Shown here piece after piece: positions 1-8,319 of a DNA stretch of 35,867 bases (positions are counted from its first letter, which is position 1; the number at the start of each line of letters is the position of its first letter). The position numbers and the translations under genes were made by a program. Source of the stretch: CAYFUG01 sp964346295 (GTDB lineage Bacteria; Patescibacteriota; Minisyncoccia; Moranbacterales; DUUL01). The stretch is taken from positions 1 to 35,867 of the forward strand of contig CAYFUG010000016.1 in the NCBI GenBank assembly GCA_964346295.1, given 5' to 3'. The notes beneath the pieces are model-generated. The model was not told where the DNA came from. It did no database searches and saw only the letters and a list, made by a program, of their open reading frames with translations.

Positions 1-71
1 TGCATTTGCATGAAATTCTAACAATTTTTGTAAACAACGCTAGTATATCTTACATTTTAGTTAATAAATGT

Positions 72-102
72 AAAAACCTCGGATTTAAAGCCGAGGTTTT
101 TT
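72..102. terminator. Bidirectional intrinsic terminator
   Basis: A perfect CCTCGG/CCGAGG stem is flanked by A5 on the left and T6 on the right, so it can stop transcripts from either strand. It lies just beyond the end of the minus-strand surface-protein gene and probably ends that operon. Confidence 0.8.
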
Positions 103-124
103 AGTTATTTTTCTTAAAAGAAGC

Positions 125-1396
125 TTATTTTAGATTTAAGTCTAATCCTGTGATGCTTCTTTTGGGTTGATGAAAGGAGGAGGAGACTTGTTTTCCCTGG
201 TTGTCTTGGGCTTGGATTTGATAGCTACCTTTGTCTAAGATGAAAGCATAATGCCCACTTTGGTTGGTGATTGCTCGCGCCAAAGGAGTTTGGTGGTTTT
301 TGGTGTTAATACTAACCATGGCGAAAGGTTGAGGACGATTTTTTTGAGAAATAACTCCCCAGTTAGGCCGAGAAAAGTTGACCGTCTTAAGAAAGAAAAA
401 GAAGAGGTAGCTTAGCAATACCAAAGAGTTGAAAAAGGTGGGTTCTAAGAAAATTACTGCTAGAGCCAGGGCAAACCCCAAGTAGAAAAGAACTTGGAAG
501 ATTTGGTGGATAAACTTTTGATTGATCATAGAGCTAGCCAAGCTTTTAGAGGTGGCTCGAAGAGGAATGGAAGGATTGATAAAATCTTCTTGCTTGGAAT
601 CAATGATTTGGCCTTGAAAGTAGTTGTCTTGATAGGTTACTTTCAGCCGTTCTTTTTGATCCTCGGATATTTGCTGATAACCTTGCTTGTGAATTTTTAG
701 TTGGTATTTTCCTTTGGGAACTAAAAAGAAATAACTTCCGTATTTGTCAGTGCTTTTGGTTTCTAAGGCCTTACCTTGCAAGTTATAAATGGTCACTTGA
801 GCCAAGGGAATGGGTTGACCGGTTTGAGAGTCATAAGCAACTCCAGATTGAATCTTTTTTTTCTTGTAGGCTGGCACCGAAAATAGGTTAAAAACAACTA
901 AAGGTAATTGAGTGATACTGCTGGTTTGGAGAAGGATTTGGGCCAAGGCCAAGGCTATAAAAGTGGTGGCCAAAGAAAGGGATACATTTTCGAGAGTTTC
1001 CGTGGTAGCTCCTGCTACTGCGACATCATCATTTGTCAGGAAAGTGGAAAGGCCTTGATTTGAATCTGACTTAGGAGGATCGGGTGGGCTTTGAGGAGGT
1101 GATTGAGGTTCCTCTTCAACTTCTTCGTATCCCTCTAAATCTTCCTCTTCTTCTTTTTGGCGGTAGGCTGAGCAGCTAGTGGCAAGCTCGTTTTCCTGGC
1201 AAGACCAGGAGGCGGAATTTCCAGGGGAGGGGAAGTTGGGAGGAGAGGCTACTTCTCCTATAGAACAGAACTCTCCCGTAAAACCTACTTCTTCCGCGAG
1301 GTAGGTTCTTTCAGCACTTCCACAGGTTCCGCTTTCGGAGGGATTAGTTTCAGGGTCATAGTAAGTAGAGGCTTCTTTTTTACCGATGATAGTCAA
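125..1396 (-). CDS. C-terminal part of a split surface protein: TM segments and carboxypeptidase-regulatory-like domains
   Basis: The predicted 423-aa piece begins with a Ser/Pro/Glu-rich linker (about residues 50-120). It has hydrophobic segments near residues 140-170 and 300-335. Each is followed by a CarboxypepD_reg-like beta-sandwich; the first starts near 'SGVAYDSQTGQPIPLAQVTI' and the second near residue 345. These folds usually occur as stalk or anchor domains in CPR secreted proteins. The nominal TTG start at 1396 has no ribosome binding site. The frame is open upstream to 1534, where it meets the TGA that ends the preceding gene in the same frame, and the extra 46 codons read like protein (LASNAPRGVIFLESHKN...). 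This is therefore more likely the tail of a roughly 1,590-aa protein, split by a nonsense mutation or joined by readthrough, than an independent gene. Confidence 0.75.
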   Translation of the reverse strand: MTIIGKKEASTYYDPETNPSESGTCGSAERTYLAEEVGFTGEFCSIGEVASPPNFPSPGNSASWSCQENELATSCSAYRQKEEEEDLEGYEEVEEEPQSPPQSPPDPPKSDSNQGLSTFLTNDDVAVAGATTETLENVSLSLATTFIALALAQILLQTSSITQLPLVVFNLFSVPAYKKKKIQSGVAYDSQTGQPIPLAQVTIYNLQGKALETKSTDKYGSYFFLVPKGKYQLKIHKQGYQQISEDQKERLKVTYQDNYFQGQIIDSKQEDFINPSIPLRATSKSLASSMINQKFIHQIFQVLFYLGFALALAVIFLEPTFFNSLVLLSYLFFFFLKTVNFSRPNWGVISQKNRPQPFAMVSINTKNHQTPLARAITNQSGHYAFILDKGSYQIQAQDNQGKQVSSSFHQPKRSITGLDLNLK

Positions 1397-1534
1397 GTAG
1401 TCAGGGAGATCTTCGCTTTTAATTCGGAAGACTGAGTACTTTCCGCCACTATCTCGTAGACTACTATCCAGTATCTGGGTGGAGTTTTTGTGGGACTCTA
1501 AAAAGATTACTCCCCGGGGAGCATTGGAAGCTAG

Positions 1535-4500
1535 TCATTGATTGGAAATTTCTAAATAAAAAGTAATCTCCTCTACTCCCTCTTTATCTTCTTCTAGATC
1601 TTCATCAACCTCTAAGTATTTATAAACTTCATAGGAGGAATCTTGATATTCCGAGGGAAGGGTTAGTTTGCTGGGAGGACTAGAGTGCTCTTCCACGGTG
1701 AATTCTCCTTGCACTTCCTCGTCATCCTCTGACTCAATTTTTGCTCGGATGATCCCGGTATCTTCATTCTCTTCAATTTCTTCAATCTCCTTTTTTTGTT
1801 TTGGTTCTATGCAAACCTCAAAAACAAGTTGATCGTCATCGGTGGTAGTTTGGAAGTAGTCACAGCTTGAATCCGAGGCGGGGGGCGAAGATTCTTCGTA
1901 GACTGAGATATCTAAATCCCAGCTGTTTTGACCATGAGAATCAATTTCTCCGTCACTGGCATCTAATTGGAAGGGAGAATCTTCTTCTAGTTTATGAATT
2001 TCTAGTTCGCAGCTGGCTACTCCTTGAGAGAATTCTAAGTTTAAGACATTAGTGCCGTCGATTTCCACTCCATTACAGGTAGGTACTTCCCCTCCATCTC
2101 CGGTGGCATCCTTATCTAAGCTCAAGACGATTTCCTTAGATCCTTGATAGTCTTCTAGAGTATTTCCTTCGTTGTTTTCGGCAATTATGTTGATTGTTTG
2201 GGGGTCGCTTTTTTGAATGGAAGTAGTGTTGCTTTGTTCCGCATCTCTTACTACTAAATGAGAGATGAGGGATTGAAATTTAACTAGAAAGATGTCTGTT
2301 TCTACAATACCTTCAGGAGAGAAGCTTCCTGAAGTAGTGGGAAAGTCGTTAGTTCCTTCGTCTCCGGCGGTAGGAGTGCTACCATAAGCTTCTCCGGTTA
2401 AAAATACGTTTCCTAGTTCATCTAAAGCAATTCCGTGGCCACTGTCTTCTCGAGTGCCTCCAATATAGCTAGAATAATTCAAGGTGGTTAAATCCGGAGA
2501 AAATTGAGTCCAAAAAACGTCTTCTCCTTGATTGTAAGAGATATTACCCGGATCTTCAGTGGAGAAAAATTTAATGTTGTCTATCCAGCCCCGATCCTCT
2601 CCGCTACTGACACTGCCATCCTTATCATAGGTCCAGGTAAAGGTATGGCTTCCCGCTGAAACATTAGCGGTTACTTTTTGCCAATTTTGATCACCGGAAA
2701 TTCTAGCAATTTCCGTGTCGTCAATGTGAAAAAATAACTCGTCGTTGCCGTAGCCAGCCTCCGAACTCACCTTCCAATAAAACTCTACTAAGCCGGCGTT
2801 TTCTTGAAAATCAACTTCGGTTACCAAATAAGATTCGTCATAACTACCAATATTGCCACTGGCTGCGGAGAAAGATCCTTGTTGGGAATAACTACCGTCT
2901 TGAATCCAACTCTCGTCTCCCCAGCTTCCCCAGCCACTAGGAGGGAAGGTGGCTTCTTCAAAATCTTCTTCTTTTAAGGTTTCTAAGATGGTGGGCTCGG
3001 GTGCTAAAGGGATGTCATCGGAGTAAGTGGTTCCTACGGTGTAGATATTACCCTGGGAATCTAAGGTTAAAGAATCGATTCCGTCAGAGCTGGATCCTCC
3101 GACGTAAGTGGAGTGTTCGAGATCGGTTAGGTCATAATTGAAAACTGAGATGAAGCCATCGCTACTTCCATTGATAGATTCGTTAAAAGATCCAGTGGTG
3201 GTGGGAAAATCCGAGGATCTGGTGTAGCCAGTCAAAACAGCTTTTCCGGTGTCCTCGTTGATTAAAATTTCTTGACCGTATTCGTAACTATCGAAACCTC
3301 CCAAGAAAGTTGAGGCTTCTAAGGAAGAGAAGTCTTCGCTTAACCTTACTACGAACACATCAGTAGATGATTTGTAATTTTCTTGGAAGGCTCCACTGGT
3401 AGTGGGGAAATTAGAAGAACGGGTGTTACCAGTAATGAAGACTTTTCCCAAGGAGTCAATGTAAAGGGAATTGATTTGGTCGGAATCGCTTCCTCCCAGG
3501 TAAGTGGAGCTTTCTAGAATAGAGAGATCTTTGGTTAGTTTGGTTAAGAATCCATCGTAATTTCCCGAATTAGAACTTCCATCTGTTACGGGGAAATTAG
3601 AAGAACGGGTTCTGCCGGAAATGTAAACAGAAGAGTCAGTGAGCTCCAAAGAATGACCGAAATCAGAACTAGTCCCTCCTAGATAAGTGGCACTCAGTAG
3701 GGCGGAGAGGTCGTTGTTGAATTTAGCAACAAAGGCGTCAGAAGAGCCGGCCCGAGTACTTTGATAGGCGTTAACAGTGGGAAAGGAGTCCGAATAGGTG
3801 TAGTTAATAACTGCGTAAATGTCTCCGTTATCGTCAATTTTTAAATCTTCAATATCTTCTCCACTCCCAGAAGAAGATAAGGGGAGGCTAGCCTGGCCTA
3901 ATAATTGAGAAAGATCTGGAGTTAACTTAAAAATTTTAGCGTTGTCGCCATCTCCTCCCGCGATAAATACATTTCCTTCCGGGTCAATGGCAATGGCATT
4001 GGATTCACCTCCGTATAAATAAGACTCACTTTGAGAGTTATTGAAAATCATAGTAGAGGCTAGCAGGGGGTCGATTGTTAAAGAGTAATCAGGGTCATAG
4101 TCTCCTGTTACTTGAAACCCATAACCGTCATTTTTAAGTGAATACTCTACCAAAACTTCCCTTTTCTCTCCTTTAATTTCCTGGAAAGCAAAAGGAGCAG
4201 TGAATTTAATGGTTTGTTCTGCTTTGGTTAGTATTAATTTACCTTTTTCGTCGAGAGAAGTTTCCCATCCTTCTTTGAATTTTAGTTGAATATCTTCTAT
4301 GTTAGCATCAGGGGCTACTTGGAAAATTTTCTCTACATTACTCCCTCGAGCCTGAAGATTTACCTCAATTCCTGGCCAAATCTCTCCCAGAGTCACCTTA
4401 TTAAAAGCCGATAATTGGCGGGAAATGGAACCCTCTGATTGCTTGGAAAAGAGAGTAATGGGACCAGAAAATTCTTCTTCTCCGGAAAAGTTTAAATTTA

Positions 4501-4891
4501 ACTCTTCATTGTTGGTACCCAGAAAAACTTCCTGAAAATTAACAGGGATAGAATCCTCCTCTAATTCCTCTTCTTCGTTAATTTTCTTTTCAGAGAAGAC
4601 ATACTCAATAGCTTGATCTTTTAAGAGGATTTTTCCATCCAATAAGTTGGCATAGAAACGGACATTTTCTTCTGATAATTGACCTTGATTCTCGATAAAA
4701 GGAACATCAAGCATTGTAATGCCCTTTTTTAGTTTACTCTGAAGCAAGACATTTTCTTTGGGAGCGCTTTCCTCCGCAAAGGCCACTTCATTGAAAAGGT
4801 GTTTTTGCAAGAAATGTTTTCCGTAGCAGATGGTAGCTACGAAAAAAAGACCTAGTAGCAAGCTTTGAGAGATTCTTTTGTTTTTTCGCAT
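1535..4891 (-). CDS. Secreted SBBP beta-propeller protein with N-terminal DUF7948 domain
   Basis: 1,118 aa. An N-terminal hydrophobic signal or anchor covers roughly residues 8-28. A DUF7948-type domain follows ('FIENQGQLSEENVRFYANL'). Residues about 300-640 hold SBBP repeats, each with a 'STYLGGSxSD' strand and a 'GNTRSSNFPTT' turn, which form an extracellular beta-propeller. A Trp/Tyr-rich jellyroll-like insert (about 645-775, 'FPPSGWGSWGDESW') interrupts the propeller before its last blade, and Ig-like and acidic regions follow. Function is unknown; such proteins sit on the cell surface. The gene ends in a TGA after 'LEISNQ', and the same frame continues into the downstream ORF that carries the membrane anchor. 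As it stands the product would be released rather than anchored. Confidence 0.85.
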   Translation of the reverse strand: MRKNKRISQSLLLGLFFVATICYGKHFLQKHLFNEVAFAEESAPKENVLLQSKLKKGITMLDVPFIENQGQLSEENVRFYANLLDGKILLKDQAIEYVFSEKKINEEEELEEDSIPVNFQEVFLGTNNEELNLNFSGEEEFSGPITLFSKQSEGSISRQLSAFNKVTLGEIWPGIEVNLQARGSNVEKIFQVAPDANIEDIQLKFKEGWETSLDEKGKLILTKAEQTIKFTAPFAFQEIKGEKREVLVEYSLKNDGYGFQVTGDYDPDYSLTIDPLLASTMIFNNSQSESYLYGGESNAIAIDPEGNVFIAGGDGDNAKIFKLTPDLSQLLGQASLPLSSSGSGEDIEDLKIDDNGDIYAVINYTYSDSFPTVNAYQSTRAGSSDAFVAKFNNDLSALLSATYLGGTSSDFGHSLELTDSSVYISGRTRSSNFPVTDGSSNSGNYDGFLTKLTKDLSILESSTYLGGSDSDQINSLYIDSLGKVFITGNTRSSNFPTTSGAFQENYKSSTDVFVVRLSEDFSSLEASTFLGGFDSYEYGQEILINEDTGKAVLTGYTRSSDFPTTTGSFNESINGSSDGFISVFNYDLTDLEHSTYVGGSSSDGIDSLTLDSQGNIYTVGTTYSDDIPLAPEPTILETLKEEDFEEATFPPSGWGSWGDESWIQDGSYSQQGSFSAASGNIGSYDESYLVTEVDFQENAGLVEFYWKVSSEAGYGNDELFFHIDDTEIARISGDQNWQKVTANVSAGSHTFTWTYDKDGSVSSGEDRGWIDNIKFFSTEDPGNISYNQGEDVFWTQFSPDLTTLNYSSYIGGTREDSGHGIALDELGNVFLTGEAYGSTPTAGDEGTNDFPTTSGSFSPEGIVETDIFLVKFQSLISHLVVRDAEQSNTTSIQKSDPQTINIIAENNEGNTLEDYQGSKEIVLSLDKDATGDGGEVPTCNGVEIDGTNVLNLEFSQGVASCELEIHKLEEDSPFQLDASDGEIDSHGQNSWDLDISVYEESSPPASDSSCDYFQTTTDDDQLVFEVCIEPKQKKEIEEIEENEDTGIIRAKIESEDDEEVQGEFTVEEHSSPPSKLTLPSEYQDSSYEVYKYLEVDEDLEEDKEGVEEITFYLEISNQ

Positions 4892-4939
4892 TAGTAGTAT
4901 TTATTTTTATCGAGAGTAGGTTGTTAATTTTAATTATAG

Positions 4940-6403
4940 CTAATTTTCGAGAATTATCAAATTCCCTAGGTTGTGGATTTTTTGTTGATGAAGAAGGGAA
5001 TAGTCGGTTAAATCAAGGGCGTGGTTTCGGTCTTTTTCCATAATGATTAGATCGAAATGAGCGGCGATTTGTTCAGAGAGAACCTGTTTTTGCTTAAGAA
5101 CTTTAACTAAATGATTATCTAGATAAAAGTGGAGAGGAGAAAAGTGCTCTAGGGCTAAAAGAATTTTTTGAGGAGGTTGATCTGGAGGGGACCTTTTTTT
5201 AATTATCTTGAGTGTTTCATAAATCTCGTTTCCTACTTGACCATAAGAAAGGGGGTTAGTTTTTTGAGGGGCAGCGAAGGCAATAAAATTATAATAGATA
5301 CTAAGAAAAAAATACCAACCTAGTAGAAAAAAAAGAAAAGAGCGCCAAGTCTTTTTGGGAAAGGAGCTTATTTTTTCAAGAGTAACTAATAAAAAACTAA
5401 AGAGTAAAATGGTGGGAATAATCAAGAGAGAAAGAACCCAAGGGGTTTTGTAGGGAATGATAGAAAAAAATAGCCAAGAAGATCCTGTCCAAAAAGAAAG
5501 AAAGTAGAGAGTGAGAGTGGATTGAGCAGAGAGAATTTTTCTGAGGGAGTGGCGACGGGTGATTATTAAAATCAAAGTAGTTACAATCAAAATCACTAAG
5601 GGCCACTCTGCTTGAAAAAATACTTGAAAATAATAAAAAGAACTTTTTTGATGAACGGAGGATTCTGTTTTGGAGAAAATTTTCCCTGCGGAACTTATCC
5701 AGCGTGATAGATTTTCCCAGTTTTTGAAAAAATTGGTTTGAATTAAGAGAAAGTATCCCATAGAAACACTGATTGGTGCTATCCAGGGCTTCCAGAAACT
5801 TCCCCGGACTAACCTCTTGTTTTTCTTGAGGATATCCTTTCGAAAGAAAGCTAAAAAGAGGAGGAAGATAAAAATCTGAATAATCCAAGCTTCGTTTATC
5901 AATAAGAGGGAGGTGAAACTTAAGGCAAGTGAAAGTCTGAGCCAAGGAGATTTGCAGGTTTGATATTGCATTAAAAGTCCCAAAAACACTAGGAGAAAAA
6001 AGGCGAAAAAGGGATAGTTGATGAGAAATCGGGAATAATAAACCCAGCAAGGAGAGATTGCCAGAAGAAGAGAAGTAATCAAAGCCGCCCTTTCCCCTAT
6101 TTTTGTTTTAAGCAGGACTGGCGTTAGGACTAGTAAACTACCAAATAAGGCTGGAATTAATCTGAGAGTAAACTGACTAATAGGAAGGAAAAATAAAGGG
6201 AGGGAAGTGAGATAGTAAGTGAGAAGTCCGTGTTTTTCGTGGTTGAAGTTTACGGTTTCTCCTTGAGTGATATTTTTGATGAAATAAATAGCATCGTTGC
6301 CTTCATCAAAATGAAGAGGCCGAATTTCTAGTTGGTAAAACCTTAGAAAAAGAGCCAAGAGAAAGATTGAGGTTAGTAAAAAATAAAAATGCTTTTTTTC
6401 CAT
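4940..6403 (-). CDS. GT-C family membrane glycosyltransferase (PMT/ArnT-like)
   Basis: 487 aa with about 10-11 hydrophobic helices. Near the N-terminus is 'LRFYQLEIRPLHFDEG', the acidic first-loop motif of GT-C enzymes (GT39/ArnT, TIGR03663/Agl23-like), which transfer sugars from polyprenyl-phosphate donors to lipid or protein acceptors at the outer membrane face. The C-terminal 100 residues form a soluble domain. It lies about 50 bp upstream of the split surface-protein gene on the same strand, so co-transcription is likely; it could glycosylate that protein, which is inference. The start 'MEKKHFYF' has no Shine-Dalgarno. Acceptor and donor cannot be read from the sequence. Confidence 0.75.
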   Translation of the reverse strand: MEKKHFYFLLTSIFLLALFLRFYQLEIRPLHFDEGNDAIYFIKNITQGETVNFNHEKHGLLTYYLTSLPLFFLPISQFTLRLIPALFGSLLVLTPVLLKTKIGERAALITSLLLAISPCWVYYSRFLINYPFFAFFLLVFLGLLMQYQTCKSPWLRLSLALSFTSLLLINEAWIIQIFIFLLFLAFFRKDILKKNKRLVRGSFWKPWIAPISVSMGYFLLIQTNFFKNWENLSRWISSAGKIFSKTESSVHQKSSFYYFQVFFQAEWPLVILIVTTLILIITRRHSLRKILSAQSTLTLYFLSFWTGSSWLFFSIIPYKTPWVLSLLIIPTILLFSFLLVTLEKISSFPKKTWRSFLFFLLGWYFFLSIYYNFIAFAAPQKTNPLSYGQVGNEIYETLKIIKKRSPPDQPPQKILLALEHFSPLHFYLDNHLVKVLKQKQVLSEQIAAHFDLIIMEKDRNHALDLTDYSLLHQQKIHNLGNLIILEN

Positions 6404-6909
6404 TTTTATTTGTAAAGATTTAAAATTGAATTAAGGGCGCTAAAGAGAGATAGATTTAAATTGAAGACTTGTGAGCATTGAGTGTTGTTATTTTAACATA
6501 AATTTAGCACAAAGTCTGAAATTGATCTAATCTTCCCTGACTCTATTCTGCCAACCAAAAGTAACTATTGATTAAGTGTTTTGGTGTTACTCGTACTTAA
6601 GTTATCAGTTTTAATTTCTGGTTTAAGAGGGAATTGTAAGAGATTAACTTGAAATTTCTAGAAGACTAGTGTAAATTTAAATTTGACTGCTTAGGGATTG
6701 ATAGATAGGATTGGACTGGGGTTAATTCTAGGTTTTAGTTGTCATTAAATTTAAATGTTTGTTGCTTATGTGTTTTAGTTGGTATCTGCCCGCTGGCAGG
6801 CAGGGAGCTATCCACGCTAAGGATTGAGAAGGCAGGAGTGGGGGCTGGAATCTTAATTGGATCTCAATCTTGTGCGATGGCAAGTACTTGAAAAAGAAAA
6901 ATAAATTTC
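6404..6909. other. 506-bp intergenic region, no gene seen
   Basis: AT-rich with no credible ORF. It contains the leader of the minus-strand glycosyltransferase and, from about 6780, a more GC-rich patch with the small palindrome CTGCC-cgct-GGCAG (6786-6799, then CAGG). A related but not identical palindrome occurs at 23696-23716. The patch could be part of a structured RNA or a degenerate repeat; no family is recognised. Confidence 0.4.
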
Positions 6910-6985
6910 GCCTACGTAGCTCAGTCGGTAGAGCGCATCCATGGTAAGGATGAGGTCTGCGGTTCGATCCCGCACGTAGGCTCCA
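6910..6985 (+). tRNA. tRNA-Thr (anticodon GGT), CCA encoded
   Basis: The acceptor GCCTACG pairs with CGTAGGC. The D arm is GCTC/GAGC. The anticodon loop ATGGTAA gives GGT. The T arm is TGCGG-TTCGATC-CCGCA, the discriminator is T, and a genomic CCA follows at 6983-6985. About 15 nt downstream, 'agagcgcgtccat' echoes this tRNA's own D/anticodon segment, possibly a relic. Confidence 0.95.
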
Positions 6986-7072
6986 GTGATAGTTTTCAAT
7001 AGAGCGCGTCCATTTAAGTCTTACAAAGGCGGAAGAGCTTTTAGGACCTAATCGGAATTAATTAAATATTTT

Positions 7073-7155
7073 GGGTCGGTGGCAGAGCGGTCAAATGCAC
7101 CAGACTGTAAATCTGGCGACGCAAGTCTACGGGAGTTCGAATCTCTCCCGGCCCA
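7073..7155 (+). tRNA. tRNA-Tyr (anticodon GTA), no CCA encoded
   Basis: Class II tRNA with a long variable arm. GGGTCGG pairs with CCGGCCC. The anticodon stem-loop CCAGA-CTGTAAA-TCTGG gives GTA. The T arm is GGGAG-TTCGAAT-CTCTC. The discriminator A is followed by CAG, so CCA must be added after transcription. The last 18 nt of the gene plus 2 nt recur at 7334-7353. Confidence 0.95.
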
Positions 7156-7161
7156 CAGGAT

Positions 7162-7200
7162 AACTAGACAAAAAGCCCTTGAAGGGCTTTTTGTCTAGTT
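7162..7200 (+). terminator. tRNA-Tyr terminator, 19-bp perfect stem
   Basis: Two 19-nt arms (AACTAGACAAAAAGCCCTT and its exact complement) enclose a one-base centre, with an internal T5 run. The inner 24 bp are repeated exactly at 7367-7390 after the second copy of the tRNA tail. Confidence 0.85.
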
Positions 7201-7209
7201 GATTTTGAC

Positions 7210-7345
7210 GGGAGAGATGAGAAAGGCGGAACCCAGACAAACGAGCTTGCGAGTTTGATCCGGGGCGAGTCCGGGGAGGATCCACTTAACGAATCCGAGC
7301 CAAAGGCGATGGATGAGTTTAGTGAGATGACCCCGAATCTCTCCC
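7210..7345 (+). mobile_element. tRNA-tail element copy A (after tRNA-Tyr)
   Basis: 136-nt GC-rich non-coding element closed by a perfect 9-bp inverted repeat, GGGAGAGAT (7210-7218) and ATCTCTCCC (7337-7345). The 3' arm is part of a 20-bp exact copy of the tRNA-Tyr 3' end (7334-7353 equals 7138-7157). The interior contains CAAACGAGCTTGCGAGTTTG, with a CAAAC/GTTTG stem, and a conserved stretch beginning CACTTAACGAATCCGAGC. A closely similar element follows tRNA-Gln at 27363-27496, where the closing stem is GGAGGGAT/ATCCCTCC and its 3' arm copies tRNA-Gln for the part in the T arm. ORFs read through it on the minus strand are shadows. Known families were not checked. Confidence 0.6.
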
Positions 7346-7366
7346 GGCCCACATTATAGTCAAACT

Positions 7367-7390
7367 AAAAAGCCCTTGAAGGGCTTTTTG
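7367..7390 (+). terminator. Second copy of the tRNA-Tyr terminator core
   Basis: Hairpin with AAAAAGCCC/GGGCTTTTT arms around TTGAA. It is identical over 24 bp to the centre of 7162-7200 and lies 13 bp after the duplicated tRNA-Tyr tail, so tail and terminator are duplicated together around copy A. Confidence 0.8.
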
Positions 7391-7504
7391 TTATCCCTTC
7401 GATACCAATCGAAATTGAGAAAATGGAGTTGATTGGCAAAGGCTAAACATAATCTAAAACAATTACTCGATATGTTTATGTCTAGTAGTGAGGGGTAGTT
7501 GATC

Positions 7505-7533
7505 TTGAATCTCTGGCGTGGGTCTGTTATATT
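7505..7533 (+). promoter_or_regulatory. Predicted sigma70-type promoter
   Basis: TTGAAT and TATATT are separated by 17 bp, about 45 bp upstream of the membrane-protein gene that starts the 7.6-9.7 kb operon. No Shine-Dalgarno lies between it and the start codon. Confidence 0.4.
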
Positions 7534-7578
7534 TTTAGGTAAGTTGTTTTGTTTTTTCACAATTTTTAAAAATAAAAA

Positions 7579-8292
7579 ATGAAAAAAGATTCGGAGGTAA
7601 CCAAGACTAAAGAAGGAGATAGGGTGGAAGATAGCAAGAAGAAGAGGTTTCCTAGAAAGAAGATGGCAATAATAGGAATGGTTTTACTGGGGGTGTTGTT
7701 TGGAGGAGTGCTGTCACTTCTGGCGTTATTGGGAGGAGGGAGAGTCGAATTAGCTAGCTTACCTTTGGTGGATAATGTTATTAGTAATTCGAGAGAGGAG
7801 TCTCTGGTGGGGCCTCGAGATTACATTAACCAGAAATACGGCTATTTGTTGCAGGTTCCAGATAATTGGACTTTAATAGCGGAGGCGGGAGAGAAGGATT
7901 TAAAAGAAGAAGTGATCAAGGGTATTCATGTGGAAGTGGGGGCTAATGTTATCTTAGCTAGAGGAACTGAGATAAATCCGGAGGAATTAGAGAGTAATCC
8001 AGCTGTCGCTTTGACGATTATTCGTTCGGATAGTAAGATTAATCATAAAATAGCTCAGTGGTTTGGGTTTGGTGATAGCTTGGTGAAGGTAGAAGAGTAT
8101 TTTAACGATAAAGAACTAGAAGGGAAGAAGTATGTTGAAGGATCGCCAGGAGAAGAGAATTATGGTTGGTTGGCAATTTATAGAAATGTGGACCAGAATC
8201 TGTATTATGTTTTGAATTTAAATTTTGCTACTACTAATCACAATACTATTAAAGAGGTTAGAGGGATTGCGGATAGCTTTGAGTTGCAGTGA
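7579..8292 (+). CDS. Membrane-anchored PsbP-like protein
   Basis: 237 aa. A basic cytoplasmic N-terminus (about 30 residues, KKKRFPRKK) is followed by one membrane helix (about 31-52) and an extracytoplasmic domain. That domain begins 'YINQKYGYLLQVPDNW' and ends 'VRGIADSFEL', the beginning and end typical of PsbP-like/DUF1795 folds. Function is unknown; such domains are common in secreted proteins. It has no Shine-Dalgarno, ends in TGA, and lies 27 bp upstream of the ABC ATPase gene, so co-transcription is likely. The PsbP assignment is by pattern only. Confidence 0.6.
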   Translation: MKKDSEVTKTKEGDRVEDSKKKRFPRKKMAIIGMVLLGVLFGGVLSLLALLGGGRVELASLPLVDNVISNSREESLVGPRDYINQKYGYLLQVPDNWTLIAEAGEKDLKEEVIKGIHVEVGANVILARGTEINPEELESNPAVALTIIRSDSKINHKIAQWFGFGDSLVKVEEYFNDKELEGKKYVEGSPGEENYGWLAIYRNVDQNLYYVLNLNFATTNHNTIKEVRGIADSFELQ

Positions 8293-8319
8293 AAAAGAAT
8301 TGTTAAAAGTTTCTAGAAG

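Noticed and set aside
5397..6050. 217-aa minus-strand ORF within the GT-C glycosyltransferase
   Set aside because: It overlaps the glycosyltransferase in another frame on the same strand and reads as Ser/Leu/Phe-rich shadow without a domain.
7164..7560. Two minus-strand ORFs after tRNA-Tyr
   Set aside because: They overlap the terminator, the tail element and the duplicated tRNA end, and the translations show only low-complexity Ser/Pro runs.
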